Positions 11,743 to 26,142 of a DNA stretch of 64,000 nt are shown here, piece by piece. The stretch's first letter is position 1, and the number at the start of each line of letters is the position of its first letter. The notes beneath the pieces were generated by a model, which was given only the letters and a program-made list of their open reading frames with translations, was not told where the DNA came from and ran no database searches. The translations under genes and the position numbers were made by a program. Source of the DNA: Glandiceps talaboti (Eukaryota; Hemichordata; Enteropneusta; Spengelidae); assembly GCF_964340395.1 (NCBI RefSeq), contig NC_135551.1, forward strand, positions 15,902,003 through 15,966,002. The letters run 5' to 3'.

Positions 11743-12122
11743 GGCCTAGAAAAAAATAATTGTTTGGTTCCGGTTACCTTACCCCACCTAGCTTTTCACT
11801 GCCGACCCTAAACTTTTTCTTTTTTTAAATATTCGAGAAATTAATAATAAAATTGCACTAATTGTGAAGTCTCGTGAGAAATAGTGGATGTGGAAATTGA
11901 CATCAACTAAAAAGACAAAATAAAACTGTTCTTCCAATCTGTAATGGCTGTACATCTGATAGGAAGAAAAACAACACAGAGCCCATTTGGAAAAACAATG
12001 GAATCCTGAACTAGACACTCATACAGAAAAAAAGAATTATAACAAAATTAATAAAAAAATCTACCTACCTCACCTATTCTAAAATTGAACGTAATCGGAA
12101 CCACACAATTTTTTATTAGGCC
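11743..12122. mobile_element. GGCC-ended MITE, copy 1 (380 bp)
   Basis: Imperfect TIRs: GGCCTAGAAAAAAATAATTG at the left and the complement of GGCCTAATAAAAAATTGTG at the right, both followed by TGGTTCCG and TTAC. An inverted copy of the whole element is at 27945-28283. The interior has AAAAAATCTACCTACCTCACC. No target duplication is certain and there is no coding capacity. Confidence 0.6.
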
Positions 12123-13600
12123 ATATCATGGAGATGAAATGCTTAGCCTTGGGACAAAATGTGAGCCGAAACGAAGTGCCTGGGGAACAGATCTAGACGG
12201 ACATGGACACGCGTTTCAAGAAGAAAAGGAAACTTTTTTAAGACTAACCCAACAATCTGCAGAATTGTATTTCCCGTCAAGATTATTGATTTTATTGAGA
12301 CTTTATTGACATTTTGAGTTATTTACATCGAACATTCACACGAAATTTTGAATTCGAATTTTATTTCAGCCTACCGATGGAAATTTTCCATTTGTGTGAG
12401 TTAGAATACTTTTTTTTGCGAACTGTATTTTATTCCCCCGCTGCACAAAAACCTAGGAACCCCCTTTTTGGAAATTTGTAAACACCTTCCAGTTATTAGT
12501 TATGACTTTGAAATGGAACTTCAACGTCTTAGTGAGGGGCAATGAAAAGAAATGGCCCGTACATTACTACGTATACGTATTTGGATTGTTTACATAGCGT
12601 ACGTACAGATTTCATATATAGCACATCATAGTATATTGTGTGGTCTAGACTTTCTTGATTCACTTACACCCGTAGGGTCTATGGTTTATAGAGCAACGAA
12701 CAAACAGGCGCATTTTTATCGGTCCGATGTGACCCGTTTAGCAACTTAGTTTACTTTCCCATGTGTTAGTATAGCGATTCTGAATTCGAGTTTAATATTA
12801 TAGTAGAATTTGTCGACGAGTCAACCCTTAGATTTGACGTCGGCAATTTTATGTAATCTGATTGGATAACGACCCTGGGCCTGAAGGACGTGATATTTTA
12901 CAGGTCAAACAACCTTTTGTTATGACTGATAGGTATAGATGGTTTCAACCACACATTCGAACCGCGAAGTGAAATGTCGTCAATTTTTAGCAGTTTTACA
13001 GTTATTCTTAGCTGGAGTTATTCATATGCAAATTAGCATTTCTCTGTATAAGTGTTAGGTTCATTGGCCAGACTCAGAGGTCTGTTCCAGGTACATTTCG
13101 TCGGACCAACAATTAGTCAACGAAATAGGATCAACGATTAGTCTACGGACGATTTATCCCCTGATTATCTTGTTTGGCATATGGTGCAGTAACCCTGTAT
13201 TGTAACTTTTTCCACGAACGAAATATTAAAGAAGTGAGGTGTTTTATTGAAGATGTTCTTGTTGAGTGTATTCTCTGGCGATCTTTGAGTCATCAACTCC
13301 ATAGTACAGATCCCTCTCCTCGATACTTGAACTATCGAATCCAACGAAACATCGAATAGTCATCGAGAGAAGATCAACGGTAACACTACGAAAGAAGATC
13401 ATCGGTAATGCTACAAAAGAAGATCAACGTTAACACCATGGGAGAAGATGACGTCTACATATATTTATAATTTGGTTGCTGGCCAACCGAAGTTTGACGA
13501 ATATTAAATGAAAGTCAGTCATCGCCTGGTGGCAGCTAGGGTTATTATCTTCATCGAAGACAACGAATTTTCCCCTACCCCTAATTACACAATCTCCCTG
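12123..13600. other. Mixed intergenic stretch
   Basis: No gene recognised. A short tandem repeat of roughly 25 bases based on AGAAGATCAACGGTAACAC lies at about 13370-13450 (three to four copies). The open frame at 12085-12309 shows no family motif. Confidence 0.4.
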
Positions 13601-13606
13601 TGTGGT

Positions 13607-13704
13607 GTGTTGTGTTGTGTTGTGTTGTGTTGTGTTGTGTTGTATTGTGTTGTGTTGTGTTGTGTTGTGTTGTGTTGTGTTGTGTTGTGTTGTGTTGTGT
13701 TGTG
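13607..13704. repeat. (TTGTG)n pentanucleotide microsatellite
   Basis: About twenty units of TGTGT/TTGTG with one interruption (TGTAT). Confidence 0.95.
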
Positions 13705-13814
13705 CGTGATGAGTGAGTGGTGTTGTTAAAAGTCTCCCCATCGTTATCACTCACATAAAATATAACCAAAACATCCAAAATAAATACATATCACAGAATA
13801 AAGAGAAAGACTGA

Positions 13815-14404
<590 letters not shown>

Positions 14405-14599
14405 TTAAAAATAGTTAGGAATACACTGCTGTAGTATATCGACATGACTTATTTGTTAGAAGAGTACGTAGAAACAATTTGATGAATATGGAATATTTGA
14501 AGAGAAATATTAAAATAAATCTTTTTGTGCAATGCTTAAAATTATCAAGTGCACGTCATCTGTATTTACTGTAACACCAATATACCATGTAAGGAAAAG

Positions 14600-15370
<771 letters not shown>

Positions 15371-16333
15371 AATATATGCAATTATTAGTTAAACTCCTTA
15401 TTGAATGCCTGGTTCTTGATCTGTTCGTACGCTAACGAAATACATAGCACTTGATTGTATTCAAGTATTCAAGTATACTTATTACTTTTATTCCCGTGAA
15501 ATGATTTTGAAATGAATATTACCTCAAGCACTTTCTTATTTAGCGTATCAACAGAACACTATTATTGGAGAAATCCTTGGTAGTATCAAAATTGAAAAAA
15601 AAAATCGAAAATTGCATTTGAGTCTGTTAATCAGGGTAATACTTGAGAGAAGTGTTTGATATGAGATCGCTCATACTTAGTTTAATAAGAAATAAAACAA
15701 ATATTTGCCAACTGATATTCAAGAAAGATTAAATAATCGCAATAATGTGTGTAACCTGTACTAGCTGCAACTGGGATATATTTTTTGCATGAAGTAACCA
15801 AAGATATATTCTGTAACAAATGGTCACTTACGTATAAAAAGACGTTGTTTTAATCGTTAATCATTGGTCGGTATTATCCATATATAGTGTAGTGACAAGT
15901 TTAAATCGTGAGCTAAAGCTTAGTTTTAAGATCGTCTCCATGTTATGTACTAGTTTGTAACTGTAGTATCGTTACTGATCAGACAACCACAACATATTCA
16001 TCGGAAATTGTTAAAATAACAATAAGTCTACAGTATACAAGCTAATCAGTGGTCAATCTGATCCGTAAATAGTGCAGTAATAGTAAGGGTGTACGATATT
16101 ACAAGCAAGTTATTTTATGTAATAACAAAACACAATGTTCAGTTGCAGCTAGTTCGGTTTTAACGCTCTTATATACAGTTACGGTCGTTGCTATAGATAC
16201 TTACATCACTTATAAGGCCCTTAGAGAGCGAGACAGTCGAATAAATCTTAGCATGATTGCTGTTTGCTGTTAATAAATTGTTGATTTTTTAAACAATGAA
16301 TATATCGGAGAGTAGGTCAGTCAAACCCATAAT

Positions 16334-16473
16334 GTGAGTGAGTGAGTGAGTGAGTGAGTGAGTGTGTGTGTGCGTGCGTGTGTGTGTGCGTGCGTGCGTG
16401 CGTGCGTGAGTGAGTGAGTGAGTGAGTGAGTGAGTGAGTGAGTGAGTGAGTGAGTGAGTGAGTGAGTGAGTGA
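16334..16473. repeat. (GAGT)n / (GTGC)n microsatellite
   Basis: GAGT units on both sides of a GT/GC-rich core. Confidence 0.95.
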
Positions 16474-17436
16474 TGAAATTTTGAGCATTTAGCTTGACCT
16501 GGAGTGGCTAGGGTTTTCATAATAATTAATTTGTAAACAGTTAATCTATGTTTGGAAAGTTGAGAATGTATGTATATGAGTGAAATGACGATAATTCTGT
16601 AACTGAGAAAAGAAGAACTTAGAGGACCTTAGAAGAACTTGGAGGACCTTAGAACTAGGTCTATCAGTCTGAGAGGTCCAAGGTGGGGGGGGGGGGTGAG
16701 GTAAATCCCAATCTTTCGAGGATTAAAAGGTCAGATCCAGTAGGACTGCAAGATTCACATTCACGCCTACATGCCTCTTTCTTACAAGCCGAGAGTGTTA
16801 GTTCCATCAACGATGTGTATTTGGTATGTTTATACCGACAGTTGTAATTGAATCACCTTCTGTGAGAGCTAACCTGGACTGGTTTCGATTTTGATAAGAG
16901 TGAATACGTTCACCCACTGTTTGTCACTGTTTCCCACCTTAGTTACTGAGATGAAAGCTGGAGAAACAGTTAATATCTAACTGCTCTTGATCCACTTGTT
17001 GTTTACAGATTAGACGTTTGTTCGACTAAGAACTTTCTCCGACTATCATGACCATTCTACTCCTCTATGTAATCAACTTAACATTCTTGACATCTGTAAA
17101 TTTTGTAAACTTCAACTTGCATGTTCATCTTCGTCATAAAACACAATCACTCTATATGTACAAACTCTTGACCATTACATTATAGACAATTTATCCCATA
17201 GCTATCCGACCAAAGCAAACACCAGTTATCAGTTTGACAAATTCCGAAGGTCCGACTTTTGATTAGCCAACACAACTTCAGCTATCAAATATTGTAGTTC
17301 TGTACCCCGGCAATACGTGCAATATACCATAGACTTTAAAGGCAACATTAAAATGGTACATTTTCAGTGAATGTACTCTTTTTTTCTGTCCTCTTCAATT
17401 TAATTCTGTAAAATTATTCACTCTTTGACCCATGTG

Positions 17437-17615
<179 letters not shown>

Positions 17616-17919
17616 TTTATTCATTGATTTTTTTCGTTTAATTAATTAATTAATTAAAGTTATTTATTTATTTATGATTTTATTTATTGGTTTATTTATT
17701 TATTTTCAATTGTGTTACTTGATATACAGAACCTTTGAATATATAATGTCATCTGCATACTTCTTTCATTTTACTTATAACAGATATGTTGTTATATTTG
17801 CCGCTGTGTATCTCATACCTCGAACTTGTCCAAAAGTTTCTGATGCATGGACTTTGATTAGTTCCAAAGGAAGTATTTCTATGGCCTTCACCAGAAGAGA
17901 TTATTCTCTTTTAATGTAA

Positions 17920-20255
17920 TGCAAGAAGCAGTGAGGCATTCCATTTTGGTGAAGGTGTGTGGGGTCATCTTATTTGCTAATACATTTCTTACTGTCGTAT
18001 TTTCGTAAAGCGGGCGATTGTTTCTATTCCCAGTCATTGTCACCAAGCCAACATTCTCATCATCAGTGACCACATCTGATTTACCATATGTCCACAGGGT
18101 TCAAATACACCATACTTGCCCACGTTGGAGTACTTGTCACTATTATCTAAACTAGGACCAAGCATTGATGTCAGAAAACTCAAAGGAAAAAACATCCAGG
18201 GCTCTAACATAGTCGAATACGGGTAAAATAGGGATGTTAGTGTTACTCCTCTTTGTACCTTGCTGACAGATCACGTAACTATACTCGAATCACTCTCATA
18301 TCTCCACTTGTACACGGGATCACCTAGGACTTTAGGGAATGAACTAGCAGACATCACACAGATTTATATCCACGCCAAAGTATACACTAAGAACAGCAGT
18401 ATTCATTCGCCTCCTTAGAAATACATCCTTGCTCCTGTTGTGAACTCCCTTTTACTTTCATATATGTCCAAATTTACAAAACGTATTGTATGGCTGAATA
18501 AACAATGCAAACTATATGAAATCGTGAAGGAGTAGGAGTTGCCATGCCCTGATGACTATTCCCAATAACATTGATCAAGTATTAATATGAATTTTAGTTA
18601 TGTGTGAAATGTAAACTATTTTATTCCTGACTTAAATATACTCTAGACTTGTGGTCTGAGTTACATATCCTTCAGAATATCTATCGACCTTTCAATCGAC
18701 GAACGTCACAATGTAGTCAAAATATGAAATTTGGTAAATTATGAATATGTCATATGTAACTTTAGCAAGAGGCTAATTTGTACGTACGTACGTGCAGACA
18801 CAATTAATTGCAGGGATCATACCGATGGCTTAGGAATTATGAGAAAGTAAAATGTAAAGGCAATGTTTTAACAGTAAATATTACTTTATTTTATTGGCTT
18901 AAACATGACAATGTCAGTTCCTGTAAAGTTGTAAACGTTCTTATCACATTGGAAATAATTTTGTACTAACAGGACCCAATTTGTTACTGTAGATCACGTT
19001 TAGCAGGTGTAAAAGGACTTATGACACGTGATGCACTCCTGGAATAAATTAAATAGAAATACCAATGTCATGAATGGTGTACACTATAGAGTATATGATA
19101 GTATATGATATAATATTTTAATAATTGACTGGTATCGTTCCTCTTTGGTTGATGATTGGATTGGGAACAACATTAGCCCGAAGTTCAATATAATGGCTAA
19201 TACTAAGTTCAGGCCTTAAATGTAAGGAATGGAAGATAATTTTGAGGGCTTGTTGGCTACCAAGCTAACAAAACAGCACAGAGGAGTAAATAATAAATTC
19301 TTTGAAATGTACTATGTTCTACTTCTGAAACATTGCTTCCAAAATTAAGTGACGTTCTTGAAGTTTTGTAATGATCATTTTAAAAAAAGAATTATCAAGA
19401 AACTTATTGTTTTGCAGAACAGTCTGTTCTTCCCATCACTACCCAACCACCCCGTGACAACAATAATGTGTACCACCAATATAATGTCATCGTTGGTTTC
19501 AAAAGTAAAACGCCAGAATTAATTGATACACTCTTCAAATGAAAATTCATCTGTGTTCGTAATCCAACTTAAATTGTTAAATCAAACTTTTGTTGTAAAA
19601 CAAAGTTGAAAATTATTTCTTGAAAGTTTAACATTTATGTTATTTATATTGTTCTTCTCGTGATAAATGTACATCGTGGTACAAATTAAAGATTTGCCAT
19701 ATCGTAAGACAGTTAACTGTAACTACACATCTAGTCATGTGTGCAAATAGAAGAACTCGATTAAATTTCCTTCGATCTCTCAGGACAATGTGAGAATCGA
19801 TTTCTTCTTTACCTTAAGCTTCGCGGGCAGAATCAGAGCTTATAGTAATATGTATTATGTAATTACCACATGAACAACTACGTCATTGTATCAAGAAAAT
19901 CGACGTATATCCCAATCTTTTTTAAAAGTCACTCAAACTCGAAACTGAGTGGTAAACTTACCGTTGGTTTTGTTTTTGATCATAAATCCATCTATCAATT
20001 AACACTTGGTTTCTCTTTAACCATATGTTGCGAAGTTGTGTTACACCACCGCCATGTTGTCATTTAAAAGTACCGTTATGTTCTAGGCTACGTAAGGTTA
20101 CGTTTTGGTGTCTAAGTTGTGTTGTTATGGGTAGATCGTCAGAACGTAAACGATTCTCCACTCTAGCCATCTTTCTAGAGTAACAGAATCTAGCAAGCTT
20201 GTCTAAGTTAGGAATTAGCCACACATTTATAGTCACTTATACGTACGCTCTAACC
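17920..20255. other. AT-rich stretch, nothing recognised
   Basis: No recognisable protein family, long repeat or clear TIR pair. Short open frames only. Confidence 0.4.
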
Positions 20256-20330
20256 TAGACTGTCGACAGTCGCACGCGCCTTTTTTTCCTACGTTTTATC
20301 TAAACTCCGATCCGGTGCAACACTAGTCTA
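20256..20330 (+). mobile_element. Solo left end of the palindrome-TIR family
   Basis: TAGACTGTCGACAGTCGC, then ACGCGCC, a T run and ACGTTTTATCTAAACTCCG. This aligns with the left end of the element at 26143 and the ends of the element at 54431. I saw no matching right end before the LINE remnants. The right end at 26839 is the only candidate, which would imply a roughly 6.6 kb element with nested retrotransposons. Confidence 0.6.
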
Positions 20331-20943
20331 ATCGCAAATTGATATCGAGGGCCGAAGTAAGTTCTAGTTGTCACCTTCAAATTATAGTGCTGCCATATTA
20401 TAAATGTAATTTGTTACAAATAAATGATCTCTCACCTAGATTCATTGTTCTAGAAGACGTTGTGAACTTTCCACAGAATACTTAAGATTGAGATTTAAGA
20501 TCATGCCACATGTAAATTTTCCACATGTAAGATTCATGTTGATCACGTCACTGGAAAATAGGTATTAATCTAAATTCGATAATCAACAAGTTACCATGTT
20601 TACCAGTACTAATCTATGTTGTTTAACAAAAACACGACATCAAAACACTTGAATTGTTAGTTACAAAGATAATGGCAATCAATTCAAAATTATTAGAAAA
20701 ATCAACATATTAGTAGATAACGTTATTGTTAGCTCCTGTTTGTAAGTAGGTAGTAATTTTGTAAATATGCCAAAATTCCAAATACGATATTTCTAGATCG
20801 TGACAGTATGACTACTGACCTTTCGATCACAAGGTGTATAATATAATCGGTATATAGAATAATATCTATTGTTGCAGACCTCTTATACTCTAAAGCAACA
20901 ATATAATATATCTGATAGTGAAAAAGTACCTCTGTAACCCAAA

Positions 20944-21630
20944 CATTCATTTTTACTATCTTTTTAGTCGACTTTAGTAAGGCTTTCGATTCTGTAAATT
21001 ATAATTTATTGTTGTATAGACTTCGAGTCATACAATCATATTTAATGATTCACCAGTTGGTTTACAACGGTAGTTTGCAGTATTAGAGCCATTTCGAAAT
21101 AGTCTATAAACATGACTAAAAATAAAATCATTTTATATTGATGTGGTTAAATTGTGACGCAATCCAAAAATTGTGTATTCAAAGGTGAACGAACGGAAAC
21201 TTTTAGTTACTACAAATATCTTGGTCCAATACTTCCAAACGGAAACATTTGGAACAAAGCAGTACTAGTGTCAACGCTATTGGAAATCAAGCCAGGAAAG
21301 CCATGGAGAGTACCTTTCATATAATCTGTAGTACTAGTGCTTTGCCGTACAAATATTATTTTTTAAGTTTTCCGATACAATTATTTTTACCAGTGATGAA
21401 GCATGGTTCGAAAATTTGGGATTATAAATCAGTATCAGTTCAGTGAAAGAATACAACTTAAAATATTGTAAGACATTCCTTGGTGTTAAGTCGACAACGA
21501 TAGATGCATGTGTTTGGGCGATTGTGGTTGATAATAATTTTTATTAATTAAACACACTTTCAACAATAGTTTGTAAATGTCATAACAAGAGTAGTAGCTA
21601 GGCATAGTGACGATCTGAATGTTGCAATCG
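20944..21630 (+). pseudogene. LINE reverse transcriptase remnant 1
   Basis: The frame at 20961 reads VDFSKAFDSVN, the motif A box of non-LTR reverse transcriptases. After an internal deletion, the segment YYKYLGPILPNGNIWNKA near 21205-21260 and the frame ARKAMESTFHII (21291-21327) match the late thumb/connection region. KHGSKIWDYKSVS, then KTFLGVKSTTIDACVW, match the family segment LYGSEIWG...LGV. The palm between motif A and the thumb is missing, so the catalytic YADD region is lost. It is a separate copy from the remnant at 23580, because the same domains occur there again. Confidence 0.7.
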
Positions 21631-21639
21631 ACAGCATCA

Positions 21640-22160
21640 CCAGGGAATGTTAAGTTGACATTTATACGCGAAGGCTATTTGGTCTTTAAGTATGGATCAT
21701 AAATGTCATAGGGCGTTTGCCGGTTTGAGGAGTTCTGGTCATGGACTGGCAGTTGAGGAAGGCGGGTCACTGCAGTATGTGTAAAGGTGATGAAGACGGT
21801 TTTTTGTTTGTTTATTTTTTTTTCAAAACACGTATTTTCAAAACACGTATGTCGACAGTTATTGAGATTGACTTTCCATTCTCTCATGTTATTCTATGAG
21901 CATTCAGCAATAGTCAACTTGATTTTTTCTGTGAAACAAGCCCTCTCTGTGTATGCTGTAAACCATTTCTATTTTGCTTGTATTTGTAAATATGCGACTT
22001 GGGCCAATGACCCTCAAGAGGAATAAATATCACATTATTTTACATAGATACATAATTGCTTTATATACGGAGTGAGTACAGTGCCAATAATTAAAACAAG
22101 GTTAACCTCGTTTTGAAACTCCTGATAATTCTAAATGGTGGCCGCCAACGCCTGTTCACC
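21640..22160. other. Short unassigned stretch
   Basis: Contains a small tandem copy, TTTTCAAAACACGTAT, twice at 21822-21849. No gene recognised. Confidence 0.4.
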
Positions 22161-22162
22161 AC

Positions 22163-22542
22163 GTTGCTTAGCAACAGTTGCACAATCTCAATAAACGAAC
22201 TCATAATTAGTTCGCTTAGTATAAAACCCCCTCCCTCTAAACGAACCTTAGCAAGTGCGACATCGACACATTTATATATGGTGTAAACCACGTGGAAAAT
22301 TGTAGCGGTAACACCACTTCGAGCGCTGTACCTCACATTAGATTTAAATTTTCAATCAACATATCAACATCTCAGTAGTAAATACAGAACCTGTTATCAT
22401 TGAAGGCGTGAAAATTTTCGAAATGTAGTTAGAAGTGCGAAAAATTAATGAAGTTCAGCAATCACCTTGACGCCACACCCCCTCCCCTAAACGAATAAAG
22501 TTCGTTTATTGAGCTTGTGTGACATTGTGCGATCGTTGCTTA
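22163..22542. mobile_element. Inverted-repeat pair, candidate MITE
   Basis: Sequence near 22168-22205 (TTAGCAAC, GCACAAT, CTCAATAAACGAAC) is repeated in inverted orientation near 22491-22542, with small gaps. CCCCCTCCC next to AAACGAA is also found near both ends. The left edge is the palindrome GTTGCTTAGCAAC at 22163-22175, which resembles an RFX X-box. No transposase or firm target duplication. Confidence 0.4.
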
Positions 22543-23084
22543 CTGAATGAAAGTACTAGTCATGCAACAATTCATTTAAAAAAAATAAAAATGTAAGTAA
22601 CTGTTAGTTCATAATCACAACATGGTCATGAACGAGGCTTCAAAATGTAAACAAATGCAATTTGCTTTCATTCGAAATCGATCAAAAGGCTAAAATGTGT
22701 AAGCAATGTGATAGGAGGTCATCGCTATCCCTGCGCTATTCCTTGCCACGAAGTTTGCTCTGCCTTGGATGATTAGTTAAATATTTACGCAATACAGTAG
22801 TTATACATCAATACCCATATACTAGTATCAGTTACTTTTACATATCACTACAAATATTTTTAAATGCGCAACATCAAGATCCAAATTGTGTCGTCACGCA
22901 ACACAGAGGGCGTACTCATGTGACCCTAGGTCACGTTACTTCATACTCTTACTTGGGATCCCTGTAGTGGTCAAAGACAAGATACAGTCGCTCACTTCAC
23001 ATACAGAAATATTCAAACAAGAAGACAACATTTGATAGGACCTAATGGTTAGAAAAATGTCATTTCAGAGTCATGAAAAACAAA

Positions 23085-23535
23085 TTCCAGGCTGCTTCAC
23101 TAGGAAGACATGCAGACGAATGGATTAAAATTAGTGCACCAAAAGATATTATAAACTGGATAACTGAAGGAGTTCAGCTCCCATTTTCGTGAGTGAACTA
23201 GTCTTTCTGGAAACCAAACAGACTTTATCAGCAAAGACATTCAACAATCAATAATTGAACGAATGCAATGCTATAGAACAATGTTCAGAAGAACCCTACT
23301 GTGTATCACTTATTGGATGTGTACGCAAAAGGAAGGAAAATGGTGTATGATAATAGACTTATTTACGAACACTTAACCAAGTTGCGTCCCACCAAAATTC
23401 CAATATGAAGATATACATTCAGTGATGGAAACAGTGCAGAAAAAGGACATGGTAGTAACATGGAATATCAAAAGTGGTTTTCACCATATATCAGTCAATC
23501 CAAACTTCCACAAATATAGTTTCAAATTAATTAGT
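23085..23535 (+). pseudogene. DIRS-type (tyrosine recombinase) RT remnant
   Basis: Frames in order read LGRHADEWIKISAPKDII, WITEGVQLPF, AIEQCSEEPYCVSL, INEHLTK-like sequence around 23365, and after one more shift KFQYEDIHSVMETVQKKDMV followed by VTWNIKSGFHHI. The pattern 'W..I..D..VL..I..GY.LPF ... P.CV ... YEDI.S ... DIKSGYHH' is that of DIRS/Ngaro-type reverse transcriptases rather than LINE or Gypsy. The palm motif A Asp is Asn here (WNIKSG). Only the N-terminal half of the RT is present; the recombinase and RNase H are absent. LINE remnant 2 begins within about 50 bases, so the two were joined by insertion or deletion. Confidence 0.65.
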
Positions 23536-23579
23536 AAGATAATATAATATTATTAATTAACAGAAATGCATTTCATTTA

Positions 23580-26135
23580 GCACGTGATATAATTTTATTA
23601 AGTGTATACATGGCACTTTACAATGAGGGAGAACCAAATAACATTACGCTAGTCGAAGATTTCACCATTGAAATTAATTCACGTTATAGTGAGTATGACT
23701 TTATTTTGATAGGAGACTTTAATTCTAGAGTTGGGAGTTTGACTGTACGGTATTTCGACCTATGAAATGGATAATTTTGACATGAGACGATCTAGAGACG
23801 TTCATGGTGTAATACTTAGTACACCATTGTTTGAATTCGTAAGTGATTTCAAGGTAAAAGATACTTAAGACGTTTCAGATCTTTTTGAGGTTAAATGTAC
23901 ATTTTGTTTTCCTTACAGTAAAACTGTTGATATTGTTTGTAATAATAGTATGACTACAGAGTTGAATCAATGTGATAAATGTAGATGGTTTCCAAATGTA
24001 TTGAATGACTTTAAGCATAAATTACAAGATGACATTTTCCGTCAAAGCTATTCAGTCTTTTAATTTGTAATTCCATTGAGACGTTTGATGTAGAGAAAGT
24101 AGTAACTACGTACTCTGAGTAATATCCTTCTAAGAGCCGGAGCTGGCATGAAAGTACTTTGTAAACATAGACAAACTGGTAGTAGAAAATGGCATCAACA
24201 AACCTTGGTGGGATAAGAAATGCGATATTGAAAGGAAAGATAAATTTGAATTATTCAAGTACCGTACTTGTGTTGCAAACACAGAAAGTGATTTCATAAA
24301 TTACACTGAGGCTCGCAATAAATTAAACAGTTATGTGAAACAAAATCTAAAGCTTACAAATTGAACCAACGTAATACATTAACGTAATATCTTAATGGTC
24401 CCTGCAAGTTTTGGAAAATTATCAAAGAAATTAAACTTGGCAGGTTAGGATGTATTTAGTCCAACAAAATCGGTTCAATTATTTCAAACAGCTTTTGAAT
24501 GCTTCTTCTGAAATTGTAGATATTACTTTTGACGGACAAATTTTGCATGACGTAGCTGTACAAGATGAGAATTACAAACTTTGTGAATTGAATACTCCAC
24601 TCGAGATCAACAGTTAAATAACAATTGCTGAAATCAGTAAATGCATCGGAGAATTAAAAATGATAAGTCACCCGGTCCAGTCGGTCTGGTCAATGAAATG
24701 TTCAAAAATGGTGGTGATACTCTAAATTAAGGTCTATGTGATTTAATCAATTTGATTTTAGCAACAGGCATGCATTTTTCCTAGGAATTGGGGAAAGGGT
24801 AGATTACTCACAAAAGAGGTGCTTACGACGATGTTAATAATTTTCTAGGTATGTCATTATTGTCATCTATGAGTAAGATATTTACCAAAATAATTAATGA
24901 TCATTTGGTCCTATTGACAGATAAATGGGTGATAACACCATGGACAACATTTTCACCTTACAGTCAGTAGTGCAAAAATACTTATCACAAAGAAAGGGAA
25001 GAATGTATTGTATCTTTATAGATTTTTCTGAAGCATTTGACCGAGTTACACATAAATATCTTTGACACAGACTAATTTAGTATATGGTCTCCATGGAAGA
25101 GTTTTGAAAGTCCTTAGGTAAATGTATGAAAACATTGAGTCCTGTGTTTTATGTAATGGGGGCCTTACTGATTGTTTTAATTGTAAAGTTGGTACTAGAC
25201 AAGGCTGTATGCTTAGCCCTTTTCTTTTCAGTCTTTTCATAAATGAACTTGCTACTTATATAAACAAATGGGATAATGGAGGAATTTATGTAAACAATGA
25301 ATTTAATAATCTTGGTATACTTATCGTCTTATGTATGCAGGTAACGTAGCTGACGTTGTAGATCTTCCCGTAAAATTAAAGAAAGTTAAATCAACTTGAA
25401 CTTTTATCGTAATCAGTGGTATATGTCGGTCAACTTAGAGAAATCAAAATTTGTTGTTATTAGAACGGGGGTATACTAAAGGGCTACGAAAAATGTTTTT
25501 TCAAGACATTCCCATTCAGCGTAATAAAACATCACATGTACAATTATCTTGGTATCCTCATTTCATCAACTGTCATGGTCTGCACCTAAAGAAGATTTAG
25601 CGACTAAGGGAAACACAGCCGTTTACCAAACTATGGCAAATACAAATAGTTATTAGGAAATTTGGGGGGCGCCCCCTACAGCAAGCTTACGATTTTTGAC
25701 ACATTTGCATTGGTAGTACCGGTAATTTACTATATGGAGCGGAGATCTTGGGCTATGATGAATTCTCTCATGTTATAGAGGCCGTTCATTACAAATTCTG
25801 TCGTTTTCTTTTGGGTGTCAACTCAAGAGTAAATTCTGATGTACTCTTGGGAAAATGTGAAAGTTTTCCAATGTCTTGTACATGTACATTTACATGAAAC
25901 GTTGTATTCCATATTGGTTGAAACTTATATGAGATGCTTAGAGTTTTAATAAAAACAGTATATAACAATTCTGTTCTAAGTTCATTAATTTAATTCTATC
26001 CACTCTAGACCACTTTTGTCTTGTCATGTTTGCCTAGTCGTGCGGCTTAGAATTCTCCAAAGTTCGGTATTTAGGCTCATGACCATTTATAAAATAGACC
26101 GTTTGGCCGTATGGTTTCAAAAGCTTTAAGGATGT
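23580..26135 (+). pseudogene. LINE remnant 2: APE endonuclease plus RT
   Basis: Domains run in order with many frame breaks. An APE-type endonuclease has DFILIGDFNSRVG (23697-23735), RSRDVHG and SKTVDIVCNNS. A linker has KPWWDKKCDIERKDKFELF. The RT has KDKSPGPVGLVNEMFKNGGD (24660-24720), IFIDFSEAFDRV (motif A, 25015-25050), VGTRQGCMLSPFLFSLFINE (motif B, 25190-25250) and LMYAGNVADVV (25329-25361), where the YADD box has become YAGN. It continues through NLEKSKFVVI and YGAEILGYDEF to KFCRFLLGVNSRV. The frame order fits one element of the APE clade; L2/CR1/Nimb-type clades are all possible. The 5' end is missing. Confidence 0.8.
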
Positions 26136-26142
26136 CAAGGCC

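Noticed and set aside
13430-13778. His/Thr/Gln-rich open frames over the TTGTG repeat
   Set aside because: Product of a pentanucleotide repeat on both strands.
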